Of a stretch of DNA of 64,000 nt, positions 43,796 to 53,361 are shown one piece after another. The translations under genes were made by a program, and so were the position numbers. The stretch spans positions 372,001 to 436,000 of the forward strand of contig NZ_CP036348.1 of assembly GCF_007753095.1 (NCBI RefSeq). Direction: 5' to 3'. The number at the start of each line of letters is the position of its first letter. The stretch's first letter is position 1. Source of the stretch: Rosistilla carotiformis (lineage in GTDB: Bacteria; Planctomycetota; Planctomycetia; Pirellulales; Pirellulaceae). Under the pieces are notes generated by a model. It did not search any database. It saw only the letters and a list, made by a program, of their open reading frames with translations, and was not told the DNA's origin.

Positions 43796-44860
43796 TCATT
43801 TCGGTTGCAGTTCGCTCAGCCGGAGTGTTTTTTCTAGCTGGGCTTTCCCGGCGAGATCGCGGACCTCGATCGTCACGGTTGGATCGGCTGCGTCCCAGTC
43901 GATGTTGATGACACCAAAGTTTTCTTCGTGATAGGTTTGCTTGATCGCCCGAAAGCGGTTGCGAGTTGGCGTTCCGCGTGGGTGCTTCTGGTTGAAGCTG
44001 CTGGAAGTTGCGTCCAACAGCGGGTACGCGACGCCGTCGTTTGCGATCGACATCTCGGCCCAGTGTCGGTCGCCACTGACAAAGATCACACCGCTGGCGG
44101 CAGTGCTTTGCACGAGATCAAACAGACGCGTTTGTTCGTGCGGCATATTGGCCCAGGTTTCTTGGCCAGCGGATTCGGCAACCACTTGCATCCCCGACGC
44201 AATCACGCGCAAGTCCGCTGGCATGCGAAGCTGTTCTTCCAGCCACTTCCACTGCGCTTCGCCCAAGATCGTCTTCTCCGGATCGTTGTCCGGAACATAG
44301 GGGCCGCCCAGTTGGCGAGGCCCTGTCTTCAGCGGCGAGCGAAAGTACCGCGTGTCCAGCATGATCACCTGCAATCGTTTTCCCGGCGGCCCAAATCGTT
44401 TCGCTTCGTAAATGCCGGGTCGCTGGCGTTTCGGTGAATCGGCCGGTTCGCCCCAGAAATCGAGAAACGCTTGTTGGGCGGCAACGCGCTGTGGGTAGGT
44501 CGCACCGCCATCGTTTACCCCGTAATCGTGATCGTCCCATGTTGCCATCACTTGGCATTCCGACGTCAAAGCCTTGAACCCATCGTTGCTTGCCAGCTTG
44601 GCGTACTTCGCTCGCATCACATCCATGTCCGATGTGTCGGCGTAAATGTTGTCACCCAGGAACAGCAACAGTTCGGGCTGGGTTCGCAACATGACGGGGA
44701 AGATCGGCGTCGGATCATCCTGCTTGATACAAGATCCAAACAAGACACGGCGAATTGCCGTATCGGTCGACGCCTTATCAGCGGGTTGCTCGGCTGAAAC
44801 AACCAGCGGGGCAAGGATCAGCAAACCAATGAAACATGGATTCCAAATACGCGACATCAT
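43796..44860 (-). CDS. PhoD-like alkaline phosphatase
   Basis: A 354-residue exported phosphatase of the PhoD-like/metallophosphoesterase group. A signal peptide (SRIWNPCFIGLLILAPLVVSA) precedes GSCIKQDDPTP; the metal-site motifs are LGDNIYAD, TWDDHDYGVND, MLDTRYF and SGDRHWAEMS. PhoD enzymes act as Ca/Fe phosphodiesterases or monoesterases and scavenge phosphate. Start: ATG 44860 or the neighbouring 44857; the frame is open further upstream but the residues are not signal-like. Convergent with the PQQ protein gene. Confidence 0.9.
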   Translation of the reverse strand: MMSRIWNPCFIGLLILAPLVVSAEQPADKASTDTAIRRVLFGSCIKQDDPTPIFPVMLRTQPELLLFLGDNIYADTSDMDVMRAKYAKLASNDGFKALTSECQVMATWDDHDYGVNDGGATYPQRVAAQQAFLDFWGEPADSPKRQRPGIYEAKRFGPPGKRLQVIMLDTRYFRSPLKTGPRQLGGPYVPDNDPEKTILGEAQWKWLEEQLRMPADLRVIASGMQVVAESAGQETWANMPHEQTRLFDLVQSTAASGVIFVSGDRHWAEMSIANDGVAYPLLDATSSSFNQKHPRGTPTRNRFRAIKQTYHEENFGVINIDWDAADPTVTIEVRDLAGKAQLEKTLRLSELQPK

Positions 44861-45033
44861 ATGTTTTGCCGATCGGACAAGATGTGAGAAATCTGTGAAG
44901 CTAAGAAGAAACCGACATCGCGTTGGCATCCTGCCTGCGTGTGCCGATGGCAGATTTTAGTGCAACGCGAATTGGTTTTGTACCTGCGCAGGTTAATCGC
45001 CGCAGGTCTGTGGAGTGTTTGTGATTCGGCAGA

Positions 45034-45096
45034 TTAGCTGGCACTCGCTAGTTCGGCGTTGTCCAGGGAAGCCGGACGCTAGCTCGTGCTAGCTGA
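45034..45096. repeat. Imperfect hairpin in the 44930-45242 gap
   Basis: TTAGCTGGCACTCGCTAG (45034-45051) pairs with CTAGCTCGTGCTAGCTGA (45079-45096): 14 Watson-Crick pairs, two G-T pairs, two mismatches, 27-base loop. It lies between divergent genes; nothing else is recognisable in this 313-base gap. Confidence 0.55.
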
Positions 45097-45242
45097 TACT
45101 TCCGGTTGAAACCGTGAGTTGCGTTGGTTTTCAGTGATTTCCAGGTGGCTTGCCATTTTGGAGTCGGGTAGGATGGGAAGCTCTCGCCGCCGGTTCGATC
45201 CGGCCGTTTCCTGCCCCACATTCCGCTCAATCGAAACATGTG

Positions 45243-48200
45243 ATGCTCGCGATACGTCGATTCACATTCTGCTTGTTCCTGCTAGCTTGCGGCATGGTCG
45301 CGGGGGCGGAATCGCTGCAGTCCACGTTCAAAGAAGCCGTGCTGCCCGTTGTGCAAGCCAATTGCCTGGAGTGCCACAACCAGGAGACGACCGAGGGCGA
45401 TCTCGATTTGAGTGCCGATACCGATCTCGCATCGGTCGTGAAGAACTACCGGCGTTGGTCGATTGTTCTGGAGCGTTTGGAAGCTGGCGACATGCCGCCC
45501 GAAGATGCGGATCACCAACCGACAACGGCCGAGCGAGCCGCGGTGATCGCGTGGATCCAACAGGTCAGGACGGTCGAAGCGGAGCGGACTCAGGGGGACC
45601 CTGGCATCGTGTTGCCGCATCGGCTCAGTAGCAATGAATACAACTACACGATCCGCGATCTGACGGGTGTGGACATCCAACCGGCAGCCTCGTTTCCCGT
45701 CGATCCCGCCAACGAAGCGGGCTTCGATAACTCGGGTGAATCGCTCAGCATGTCGCCTGCTCTGCTGAAAAAGTACCTCGCTGCGGCAACGATCGTCTCC
45801 GAACATTTGGCGCTGACGCCCGGTGGATTTGAGTTTGCACCACATCCGGTCATCACTCCCACCGATCGCGATAAGTTTTGTGTTAACCGCATCATCGATT
45901 TCTATCGGAAACAGCGGACCGATTACGCCGACTTCTTTGAGTTGCTGTGGCGATATCAAAATCGCGAGACGCTCGGAATGGCGGGTCGGAGGCTTGAGCA
46001 ATTAGCCGATCAGAGCGGTCTGAGTCAGCGGTACAGCCGAACGCTGTATCAACTTTTGTGCGAGCCCGACGAAAGCGACAACGGCGGGGAGATCGGGCCG
46101 ATCGCAGCCCTCAGGCAATTGATGAGTGAACTGCCCGATGCGTCGACGCCTGAAAACGTGGCGGCTGCGGTGAAGGGTTGCCAGGCGATGGCATCGTTTG
46201 TCTCGACCCTGCGATCATCGCTTGTGCCGGAAATTGCAAACTTGACCTCTCCCGGGGTGCACAACGGTTCGCAGCCATTGGTGCTTTGGAAGAATCGTCA
46301 GTTCGCCGCCAATCGACGTCGTTATGTCGGCGATACGCTCCCCGATGGCAGTTTTGGATTGCCCGATGATTCGAAGGCGGCGGAGTTGATGCAGGTGCCC
46401 GGCGAAGCGGACGCGGCCCCGTACAAGCAGGCGTTGGGCGTGTTCTGCGATGTGTTCCCCGACACGTTTTTTGTTTCCGAGCGGGCCCGGGTGTATCTAG
46501 ATCCGAAGAAAGAGCAAAAGTTGAAGGGGCGCTTTCTGAGTGCCGGGTTCCACAGCCAGATGGGATACTTTCGCGACGACGCGCCGCTGTACGACTTGAT
46601 GCTCGATGACGCTCAGCAAAAGGAACTCGACCGTCTGTGGTTGGAATTGGATTTTGTGACTTCGGCTCCGATGCGTCAGTATGCGGGCTTCATCTGGTTC
46701 GATCGGACGGATTCACAGTTCATGCGAGATCGTGTTTTCGATCGTTATCGGGCGGAGGACAAAGACAGCACTTCGGCAGAGAAAGTGGCTGGGCTGGCCG
46801 ACGCATACTGCGAGAAAGCCGAACGGTTGGGGGGGAGCGAGCAGGCGTTGGAGGTCATTCGGTTCTACTTTGACGATATGAATGCGACCTTCCGGCGACT
46901 CGAAAAACTCAGCATCGATTCGCAGCCTCGGCAGCTCGATGCGTTGATCGAATTTGCTCAGCACGCCTACCGACGCCCTTTATCGAGCGATGAAATTGCG
47001 TCGATTCGGTCGTTTTATGATTCTCTGCGGAACGAGGAAAGGCTCAGCCACGAACAGGCGATTCGCGATGGAGTGGTCGCCGTTTTGATGTCGCCTCATT
47101 TCTGTTACCGGATGGATTTGCCAAACGATGCTGTGGCCGGATTGGAGGCAGCGGACGCGGAGGTTCCCGCCATTGTGCCGTTGAGCGATTATTCGCTGGC
47201 CAGTCGGCTGAGCTACTTCCTGTGGTCGAGCCAACCCGATCGCGAACTGCTGGAACTTGCCAGCAAGGGACGGTTGCATCAACCGGAGGTGTTGATCGAG
47301 CAGTCGCGTCGGATGCTGAAGGACGATCGAGTCGAAGGATTTGTCGTCGAGTTCACCGGCAATTGGTTAGACTTCCGCCGATTCTCTGAGCACAACGGCG
47401 TCGACCGCCAGCGGTTTCCCGTGTTCACCGATGAACTGCGTCAGGCGATGGCTGAGGAACCGCTTCGGTTCTGCCGTGATCTGATCGAACGCGACGGATC
47501 GGTGTTGGATTTTCTGTATGCCAAGCACACGTTTGTGAACCCCGTTTTGGCCGAGCATTATGGCGCTGACGTCGATTCATCGGGCGATGCGAACGAGTCC
47601 TGGAGTCGGTGGGATCAAGCGGGGCAGCACCAGCGCGGTGGCTTGCTGCCGATGGCTGTTTTCTTGACACACAATTCGTCGGGCCTTCGAACGAGTCCGG
47701 TTCAGCGCGGTAATTGGTTGGTCCAGCGGATACTTGGTGAAAAGGTCCCCGCGCCGCCAGCGACGGTCCCCGATCTGCCAAGCGATGAATCCAAGCTCGG
47801 TGATCTGACGCTGCGTGAAGCGCTCGCACGCCATCGCCAAGATGTTGCCTGTGCCGGATGCCACAACCGCATCGATTCGATGGGGCTGGTCTTCGAGGGG
47901 TACGGTCCAATCGGCGAACTTCGCGATCTCGACTTGGGCGGCCGCGCGATCGATGACTCGGCGGTCTTCCCCAATCAAGACAAAGGCAACGGGCTAGCGG
48001 GCGTGCTCCAATACATTCGCGATGCCCGGCAAGAGGATTTCGTCGACAATCTGTGTAGAAAACTGTTGGCCTTTGGGCTCGGGCGGACACTGCAGCTATC
48101 GGACGAGTCGATTATTACCGACATGAAACATAGGCTCGCTGGCAATGATTATCGATTCAGTTCGATGATCGATGCGATCGTGACGAGTCCCGCATTTTTG

Positions 48201-48248
48201 AACAAACGTATTCGCATTTCTCTCGACGAAACGGTGACAATTCCATGA
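45243..48248 (+). CDS. DUF1592-type planctomycete cytochrome c-like protein
   Basis: A 1001-residue exported protein, second of this type in the window. A signal peptide (RRFTFCLFLLACGMVAG) is followed by a cytochrome domain with CLECH, DUF1587 (RLSSNEYNYTIRDLTGVD), a long central insertion, DUF1595 (AYRRPLSSDEIASIRSFYD), DUF1592 (ASRLSYFLWSSQPDRELL), DUF1588 (LLPMAVFLTHNSSGLRTSP), a second heme motif CAGCH and DUF1585 (LLAFGLGRTLQLSDE). It is about 90 residues longer than its paralogue at 21-24 kb. ATG 45243 is preferred; GTG 45240 is possible. The DUF1552 gene overlaps its stop codon. Confidence 0.92.
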   Translation: MLAIRRFTFCLFLLACGMVAGAESLQSTFKEAVLPVVQANCLECHNQETTEGDLDLSADTDLASVVKNYRRWSIVLERLEAGDMPPEDADHQPTTAERAAVIAWIQQVRTVEAERTQGDPGIVLPHRLSSNEYNYTIRDLTGVDIQPAASFPVDPANEAGFDNSGESLSMSPALLKKYLAAATIVSEHLALTPGGFEFAPHPVITPTDRDKFCVNRIIDFYRKQRTDYADFFELLWRYQNRETLGMAGRRLEQLADQSGLSQRYSRTLYQLLCEPDESDNGGEIGPIAALRQLMSELPDASTPENVAAAVKGCQAMASFVSTLRSSLVPEIANLTSPGVHNGSQPLVLWKNRQFAANRRRYVGDTLPDGSFGLPDDSKAAELMQVPGEADAAPYKQALGVFCDVFPDTFFVSERARVYLDPKKEQKLKGRFLSAGFHSQMGYFRDDAPLYDLMLDDAQQKELDRLWLELDFVTSAPMRQYAGFIWFDRTDSQFMRDRVFDRYRAEDKDSTSAEKVAGLADAYCEKAERLGGSEQALEVIRFYFDDMNATFRRLEKLSIDSQPRQLDALIEFAQHAYRRPLSSDEIASIRSFYDSLRNEERLSHEQAIRDGVVAVLMSPHFCYRMDLPNDAVAGLEAADAEVPAIVPLSDYSLASRLSYFLWSSQPDRELLELASKGRLHQPEVLIEQSRRMLKDDRVEGFVVEFTGNWLDFRRFSEHNGVDRQRFPVFTDELRQAMAEEPLRFCRDLIERDGSVLDFLYAKHTFVNPVLAEHYGADVDSSGDANESWSRWDQAGQHQRGGLLPMAVFLTHNSSGLRTSPVQRGNWLVQRILGEKVPAPPATVPDLPSDESKLGDLTLREALARHRQDVACAGCHNRIDSMGLVFEGYGPIGELRDLDLGGRAIDDSAVFPNQDKGNGLAGVLQYIRDARQEDFVDNLCRKLLAFGLGRTLQLSDESIITDMKHRLAGNDYRFSSMIDAIVTSPAFLNKRIRISLDETVTIP

Positions 48249-49609
48249 GCAATCAAAAAAAGCTTGCAAGCTCGAAATCCAACCGTGCGGACCGCGCCGT
48301 TTCTCGACGAACGCTGCTGCGAGGCACAGGTGTGGCGATGGCGCTGCCGTGGCTGGAATCGATTCCGGTCTGGGGAAGCGAAAAGCTTACCGACGATCAG
48401 GTCACCGCCTCGCCGCAACGCTTTGCCGCGTTGTTCATGGGCTGCGGTATCAACCGCGATCATTGGTGGGCCAAGGGAAGTGGCACCGAGATGGAGCTTG
48501 GGAAGAGTCTTGCGCCGATGGAACCGATCAAGCACAAGATGAATTTCATCACCGGGCTGTATAACGAAAATGCCAACGGTGTCGGCATCCACCCAGGGCA
48601 GACCGGCAACATTCTTTCCGGTGCGTCGCTGAAGAAGGGATCGGAGTTGCGTGGCGACATCAGCATGGATCAGGTGCTTGCCAATCACTTTGCCGAGGAA
48701 ACGGTTGCTCCAAGCTTGGTGCTTGGTTGTGAGCAACCGACGACGGGGTACCACGAAACAAATTTTTCGATGGCCTACAGTTCCCATATCTCTTGGCAAA
48801 ATGCGACCTCGCCGGTGCCGATGGAAGTCTATCCTTCGCTTGCCTTCGATTCGCTGTTTGACAATCACGGCAGCCGGCGGATGGAGAGTATTCTCGACCG
48901 GGTGCGCGAAGAGACCGCTTCGCTGAATCGTAAGATCAGCCAGTCGGACCGCACTAAATTGGACGAGTACCTGAGCAGCGTTCGGGAAGTCGAGAAGCGA
49001 GCCGAAGCGATGCGTACCGTTCACGCGAAGGCGACCGAGCGAGCCCATCATCGCGGTCAACCGATCGCTGCGATGAAGCGTCCCGACGACGGATTGCCCG
49101 AAGACATCCGCGAGCATATGCAATTGATGTGCGACATCATCGCGATCGGTTTTCAGACCGACAAGTCACGCGTGGCAACGCTGCTGCTGAATCGCGACCT
49201 GTCGGGATTGTTCTATCCGTTTTTGGATGTCACCAAAACACATCACTCGGCATCTCATGACGACCGCTCCGACGAATACGAACGGATCTCACGCTACTAC
49301 TGCTCGCAGTACGCCTACCTGGCGAACAAGTTGGATGCGATGCCCGAAGGGGATGGGACCGTTCTGGATCATTCTTGTCTCTTGTTCATCTCGAGCATGT
49401 ATTCGGGCAGTTCTCACGATTCGACGAAATTGCCCGTCTTGTTAACCGGTGGTTTGTCCGGGCAGATGGAGACAGGTCGAGTGCTGGACTATCTGGACAA
49501 GGGAGATGACGATCGCAAGCTTTGCGGTATGTATCTAACGATCATGAACCGGATGGGCGTGAAGTTAGACCAATTCGGCGACGCCGAAAAACAACTCGCC
49601 AGGTTATAG
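48245..49609 (+). CDS. DUF1552 protein, Tat-type signal
   Basis: A 454-residue DUF1552 protein whose ATG overlaps the stop codon of the cytochrome gene (ATGA), so the two are translationally coupled. The N-terminus contains VSRRTLLRGTGVAMALPWLE, a twin-arginine signal after a 20-residue basic extension. Family segments include FAALFMGCGINRDHWW, NFITGLYNENANGVGIHPGQ and DHSCLLFISSMYSGSSHDS. Similar in layout to the paralogue at 19.6-21 kb but diverged in detail. Probably exported folded and active with, or on, the cytochrome partner; no reaction is known. Confidence 0.9.
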   Translation: MSNQKKLASSKSNRADRAVSRRTLLRGTGVAMALPWLESIPVWGSEKLTDDQVTASPQRFAALFMGCGINRDHWWAKGSGTEMELGKSLAPMEPIKHKMNFITGLYNENANGVGIHPGQTGNILSGASLKKGSELRGDISMDQVLANHFAEETVAPSLVLGCEQPTTGYHETNFSMAYSSHISWQNATSPVPMEVYPSLAFDSLFDNHGSRRMESILDRVREETASLNRKISQSDRTKLDEYLSSVREVEKRAEAMRTVHAKATERAHHRGQPIAAMKRPDDGLPEDIREHMQLMCDIIAIGFQTDKSRVATLLLNRDLSGLFYPFLDVTKTHHSASHDDRSDEYERISRYYCSQYAYLANKLDAMPEGDGTVLDHSCLLFISSMYSGSSHDSTKLPVLLTGGLSGQMETGRVLDYLDKGDDDRKLCGMYLTIMNRMGVKLDQFGDAEKQLARL

Positions 49610-49851
49610 ATGGAACCGCAATTTGCCTGATTGATTTCCCGGCGCATCCCGACTGGATGCAAGTCACTAGCCGCAAGGAAACATCGCGTCACTTGTGGTC
49701 TTCGGTCGATCGTATCGTTGACGCCCAGGGTGTCGGCGTGCTCCCCTTTCTGGACCGGTTGCAGTGAGGAAGTCAGGAAGCACTTTTTCGCATAGATTAC
49801 GTTTGCTGAGCCCGCTGCGCTCGACGCGGTCGCAATTTCTCTGCGGCGTCC

Positions 49852-50931
49852 CTACGGCAACTCGCTCTCGGTCAGCGGAAATGCAAACTCGAATTGGTGG
49901 CCTTCGGCACCTGGAACAAATTTGGTTCCCTCGCACAACACTTCGTTGTTGGGGTGGAACGTCCAGGCTTCAACGCGATTTTGGGCGGGGTGGAAACGGT
50001 AGAGTCGTAGCCAACCGGTGCTGTAGTCGGAAAGAACTTGATGAACCTGATTGCCATGGTCACCGAGGGCAACTTCGTGAAGCGAGTGGCTTCGGCTTTG
50101 ATCGCCACAGCAAATCATCGAGAGGTTGGCATGCTTGCGAAAGCATTTCTGCCACATCTGTTCTGGAGTATTTCCAAGCTCGCCATGAACCTTTTTCCAT
50201 TGCATTCGTCCCTTGGGGGCATCCATGTAATCGTTGGGTGCCTTGGGGTGTTGCTGGGGTCCTAGGCACATGTGCGTCGTGATGATCGCTCGCCGATCGC
50301 TGTGCTGCGCTAAGACTTCATCGGCCCACGCCAAGACTTCGTCCGGCGCGTTGCATTCCAGGTGCAGGAAGACAAAGTCGATGCCAGCGGTTGAAAACAG
50401 TTGGAAGCTGTTGGCGTTGTTGCCTGAAACCTCGACGCCATGCGTCTTCGGTGTGTAACATCCACCGTACCACGGGTAATTGGCAAATCGTTCCGTCGGG
50501 AAGTACTTTTGGAACAGGGTCGAATCGCCCGCCCTGGTCATGTCGTGATTGCCGACCGAGATACCGTAGGGAACTTTGTCATGCAGGCGGTTCATGCACT
50601 GTTGAGCGACGGTCCATTGTTCATCGATGTTTTTATCGATGATATCGCCAACATGGCTGACGAAAACAATGTTTTGTTTCTCCAGGTTTGCGAGCGTCCA
50701 GTCGATGTGTCGCGTGAATATTGCATTCGTTAGTTCGCCGTTTTGGAGACGATACGTTTGCGTATCAGGGATCACGACAATCGAAAACGAATCCGCGCTG
50801 GCGGCGGGGAGTGTTCGTTTCTGAGCATTGGCTGGGGAGGTGAGACTTCCTAGGTGGAATGTCAAGGCGAGGAACAGCAGAGGGAAGGGGAGCTTGTGGC
50901 GCGGCGAGGTGGACAACGGTTGGTTACTCAT
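49852..50931 (-). CDS. Calcineurin-like metallophosphoesterase, exported
   Basis: A 359-residue protein with a signal peptide (to about residue 36, PANA). Metallophosphoesterase motifs: IPDTQTY (Asp), VSHVGDIIDKN (GD), SVGNHDM (GNHD) and ITTHMCLG (His). The last motif, normally GHxH, reads CCGDQSRSHS, so the second-site histidines appear shifted or replaced; I recall similar CGDQSR in related proteins, so the enzyme may still be active. A short beta-rich C-terminal domain follows. The 242 bases before its 3' end (49610-49851) show no gene. Confidence 0.85.
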   Translation of the reverse strand: MSNQPLSTSPRHKLPFPLLFLALTFHLGSLTSPANAQKRTLPAASADSFSIVVIPDTQTYRLQNGELTNAIFTRHIDWTLANLEKQNIVFVSHVGDIIDKNIDEQWTVAQQCMNRLHDKVPYGISVGNHDMTRAGDSTLFQKYFPTERFANYPWYGGCYTPKTHGVEVSGNNANSFQLFSTAGIDFVFLHLECNAPDEVLAWADEVLAQHSDRRAIITTHMCLGPQQHPKAPNDYMDAPKGRMQWKKVHGELGNTPEQMWQKCFRKHANLSMICCGDQSRSHSLHEVALGDHGNQVHQVLSDYSTGWLRLYRFHPAQNRVEAWTFHPNNEVLCEGTKFVPGAEGHQFEFAFPLTESELP

Positions 50932-51015
50932 TGGATAGGTTTGGGTGTCTATGAAAAGACGGCAGGCAGCTTGATCGTTTTCAAGCTGCGCTGCCGTTCT
51001 AATATAGCGAGTGGA

Positions 51016-51459
51016 TTATCGCTTCTTCTTTTTCTCTGAGGGTTCTACCGCGAAATCGTAGGTGGAATCCTGGTGTTCAAATTCATGTTTGGTGACGAAT
51101 GTGTCAAACAGTGGTTCGACGATCGGTTCGCCATCTTGGTCCATCTCGGCTTTGGTTTGAAAACCGGTGACCTCAAGGTTGTAGGCACCTCCGACCAAGC
51201 CCATACCAGGCTGTGTCGCAAATTTGCCATCTTTCACATAAGCAACACTCGCGGGACCTTTGTTACCCGATGTCGTATCGGGTGCAAAAATGATCTCACC
51301 TTCGGGCAAGGGTTGCCCTTGGAATGTCACATTGCCTGTCACACTATATTTGCCGGGTCCGGCGCTACTCGAGTCGCATCCGACCAATGCGGTCAGCGAA
51401 GGAACAAGCAACAGTATCGCGGCGGAGCAGTTAGCGATTGAAGTTGGGAATTGGATCAT
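51016..51459 (-). CDS. Small lipoprotein with transthyretin-like domain
   Basis: A 147-residue lipoprotein: signal peptide ending in A-L-V-G-C (Cys28), then KYSVTGNVTFQGQPLPEGEI, the same beta-sandwich opening as the lipoprotein at 1.7-2.1 kb. The C-terminus is basic (EPSEKKKKR). Its ATG overlaps the DUF1559 stop codon by 4 bases, so it is coupled to that gene. This is the second of three DUF1559-lipoprotein pairs here. Confidence 0.85.
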   Translation of the reverse strand: MIQFPTSIANCSAAILLLVPSLTALVGCDSSSAGPGKYSVTGNVTFQGQPLPEGEIIFAPDTTSGNKGPASVAYVKDGKFATQPGMGLVGGAYNLEVTGFQTKAEMDQDGEPIVEPLFDTFVTKHEFEHQDSTYDFAVEPSEKKKKR

Positions 51460-52436
51460 TGTGGCAATCCTCCAATCGGCAGGGAATCGTTGCGGATACC
51501 GAGTTGGCGATAGATGTTTAGGTCCATCGTTTCGCTAACGAAATTCACCGATGCATCCCCCATCAGCATGTTGCAACCGCCGGGATGGAAGCTGCCGAAC
51601 AGACGCGAGTATCCTGTTCGTGAGTCGGTGCTGCCCATCGGGACGCTGCCGGTTGGAATGCGTGAATTGATCGGTTCGTAGGTTCCGGCCATGGTGACGG
51701 GGTGTGGCATCGTGCCGCCGGTGCCCAGACGAATCGAAGAGGCCCAGCTGAGGTAGAACGTCGACGTGGTGCCCGCTTCGGTCAGGTGGTACTTGGTTTC
51801 GCCAACCAAAAAGGTATTGGTCGTTCCATCGGTGATGTCGCGAAACTTGCTGTTCGAATTCGCGTACAGGATGCCGTTGACGAAGAAGACGTTGGAGTTT
51901 CCGCCCCAGCAGTTGACGGTGGTTGAATCACCGCCCCCTTGGACGCCGAAGTAGCTAAGGTTGTTCACGCCGCCACCGGAGGAAGGATCCGATGGGCATT
52001 GGTAGCTCGCGTTCTGTTCGAACCACAATGGGCGGTTTGGCGACGAACTGGAGACCTGGCTCGTGAACGAGGCCGACAAAGGAAGGTCGAAGTCGTATTG
52101 ATCGTAACGCGCGCCTTCTTCCATAAAGGGCAGGATCAAAACGGTCCATGGTGCGCCTTGCGTGGCAGCACCGGCGTTGCACCATGTGTCACCCACACCT
52201 TTGGTGACCTTTTCAGCGACTATGCCGCCTGGCGGAAAGCTGCGGTGCGTATCGTGATAGTTATGCAGTGCCAAGCCGATCTGTTTGGTTTGGTTGGTGC
52301 ATTGGATTCGGCGGGCGGCTTCACGGGCTTGCTGAACTGCTGGCAATAGCAGTCCGACCAAGATGCCAATGATCGCAATTACGACTAACAATTCGACAAG
52401 CGTAAAGCCCTGTGTCTGATTTTTTCTTGTTTGCAT
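51456..52436 (-). CDS. DUF1559 protein with type IV prepilin-like N-terminus
   Basis: A 326-residue DUF1559 protein with prepilin motif [15 protein letters not shown] at residues 10-24 after MQTRKNQTQ. In the C-terminal signature the last residue differs: FHPGGCNMLMGDAS gives H-x9-DA in place of H-x9-DG. It is the upstream member of a translationally coupled pair with the lipoprotein gene. No clear promoter can be defended; the sequence beyond the start codon is AT-rich up to about 52620. Confidence 0.93.
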   Translation of the reverse strand: MQTRKNQTQGFTLVELLVVIAIIGILVGLLLPAVQQAREAARRIQCTNQTKQIGLALHNYHDTHRSFPPGGIVAEKVTKGVGDTWCNAGAATQGAPWTVLILPFMEEGARYDQYDFDLPLSASFTSQVSSSSPNRPLWFEQNASYQCPSDPSSGGGVNNLSYFGVQGGGDSTTVNCWGGNSNVFFVNGILYANSNSKFRDITDGTTNTFLVGETKYHLTEAGTTSTFYLSWASSIRLGTGGTMPHPVTMAGTYEPINSRIPTGSVPMGSTDSRTGYSRLFGSFHPGGCNMLMGDASVNFVSETMDLNIYRQLGIRNDSLPIGGLPQ

Positions 52437-53361
52437 TGTGTTGCTAATTTTGAAGCTCTGGTTCTAAGAAGTTTCTTCGTGTACGTGAATCATGTCGTGC
52501 AGGTTGAATGACACTCTTTGGGTTGGCACAACTCACGGGATCCTACGAAAATGCATGTGAAGCAGGCGTTAAGAACAAGTTTGGATTCTGGATTGTGCTG
52601 TTTTTCTTATAAAGGATAGTGCTTGTGGAGGGTGGTGGCTAACCGAAGGTGCTGGTTGCTCTTGGGTTGAGTTGGCTAGGCTGAGGTGCTGTGTTCGTTG
52701 CATAGGTAGGGTTGATCCTCTTGGTGTGAATTGAGGATGGGGCTGGATATCCGCGACGTGGAGTGCGATGTGTCGTCGCAGCGATATTCACAGCAGAGCA
52801 CCTTCGCAAGTCCCGGGATGGTTTTCGGCAGGCAAGGCAGGTTGCGACTCCGTCGCAGCGCGTTTTCGTGGCGGCTAGAGAGCGGAGGCCCGCGCGTCGT
52901 GACTAATTCCCGAGTCACGTTGAGATCGGGATGCGGTCACGGATTCGAAGATATTCCCGGAAACGCCACTGGCGATCGTGTCCACTTCGGACTCGTATCC
53001 TTGATGGGGCCGAGGCCGTGAGGATCTATTCGGCGAATACCACGGGGCGCACTCCCGATGGGGTTCGGGGGTTGAATTGCGATGCAAAGGGGCCAGGGTC
53101 TGCAGCGAAGTTGCGTTTAACTTGGCGATTCAGAAAACTAGGCGTTCACTGCGCCTGTGCGTTTGGAAACCCGCCCGCGTGTCGCCGGAGCGTTTTGATG
53201 TGAGTCGCGGAAGCGATCTCGGCTGGTCTCCGTGCCAGGTCGTGAATGCCGCTCCGGCCGATTCGGCAGGATAGACTCGCCCGGAAGTCTGCCCATGCCA
53301 ACAGCGAGCTGCAGGCCGACAAATGGGCAGCTAGTGCTGGGATGGGGCAGGGGAGCGTTCT
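52437..53361. other. 925-base region without a recognised gene
   Basis: Between the divergent-facing DUF1559 5' end and the ruvB 3' end no frame with a domain, signal peptide or convincing start is visible. Frames of up to 96 codons on both strands are rich in Arg and Ser in all readings, as expected for non-coding GC-rich DNA. No long repeat or hairpin stands out. Confidence 0.5.

Noticed and set aside
49610-49767. Possible short gene after the second DUF1552 gene
   Set aside because: The frame is short, has no ribosome site and no recognisable sequence; it is probably untranslated 3' flank.
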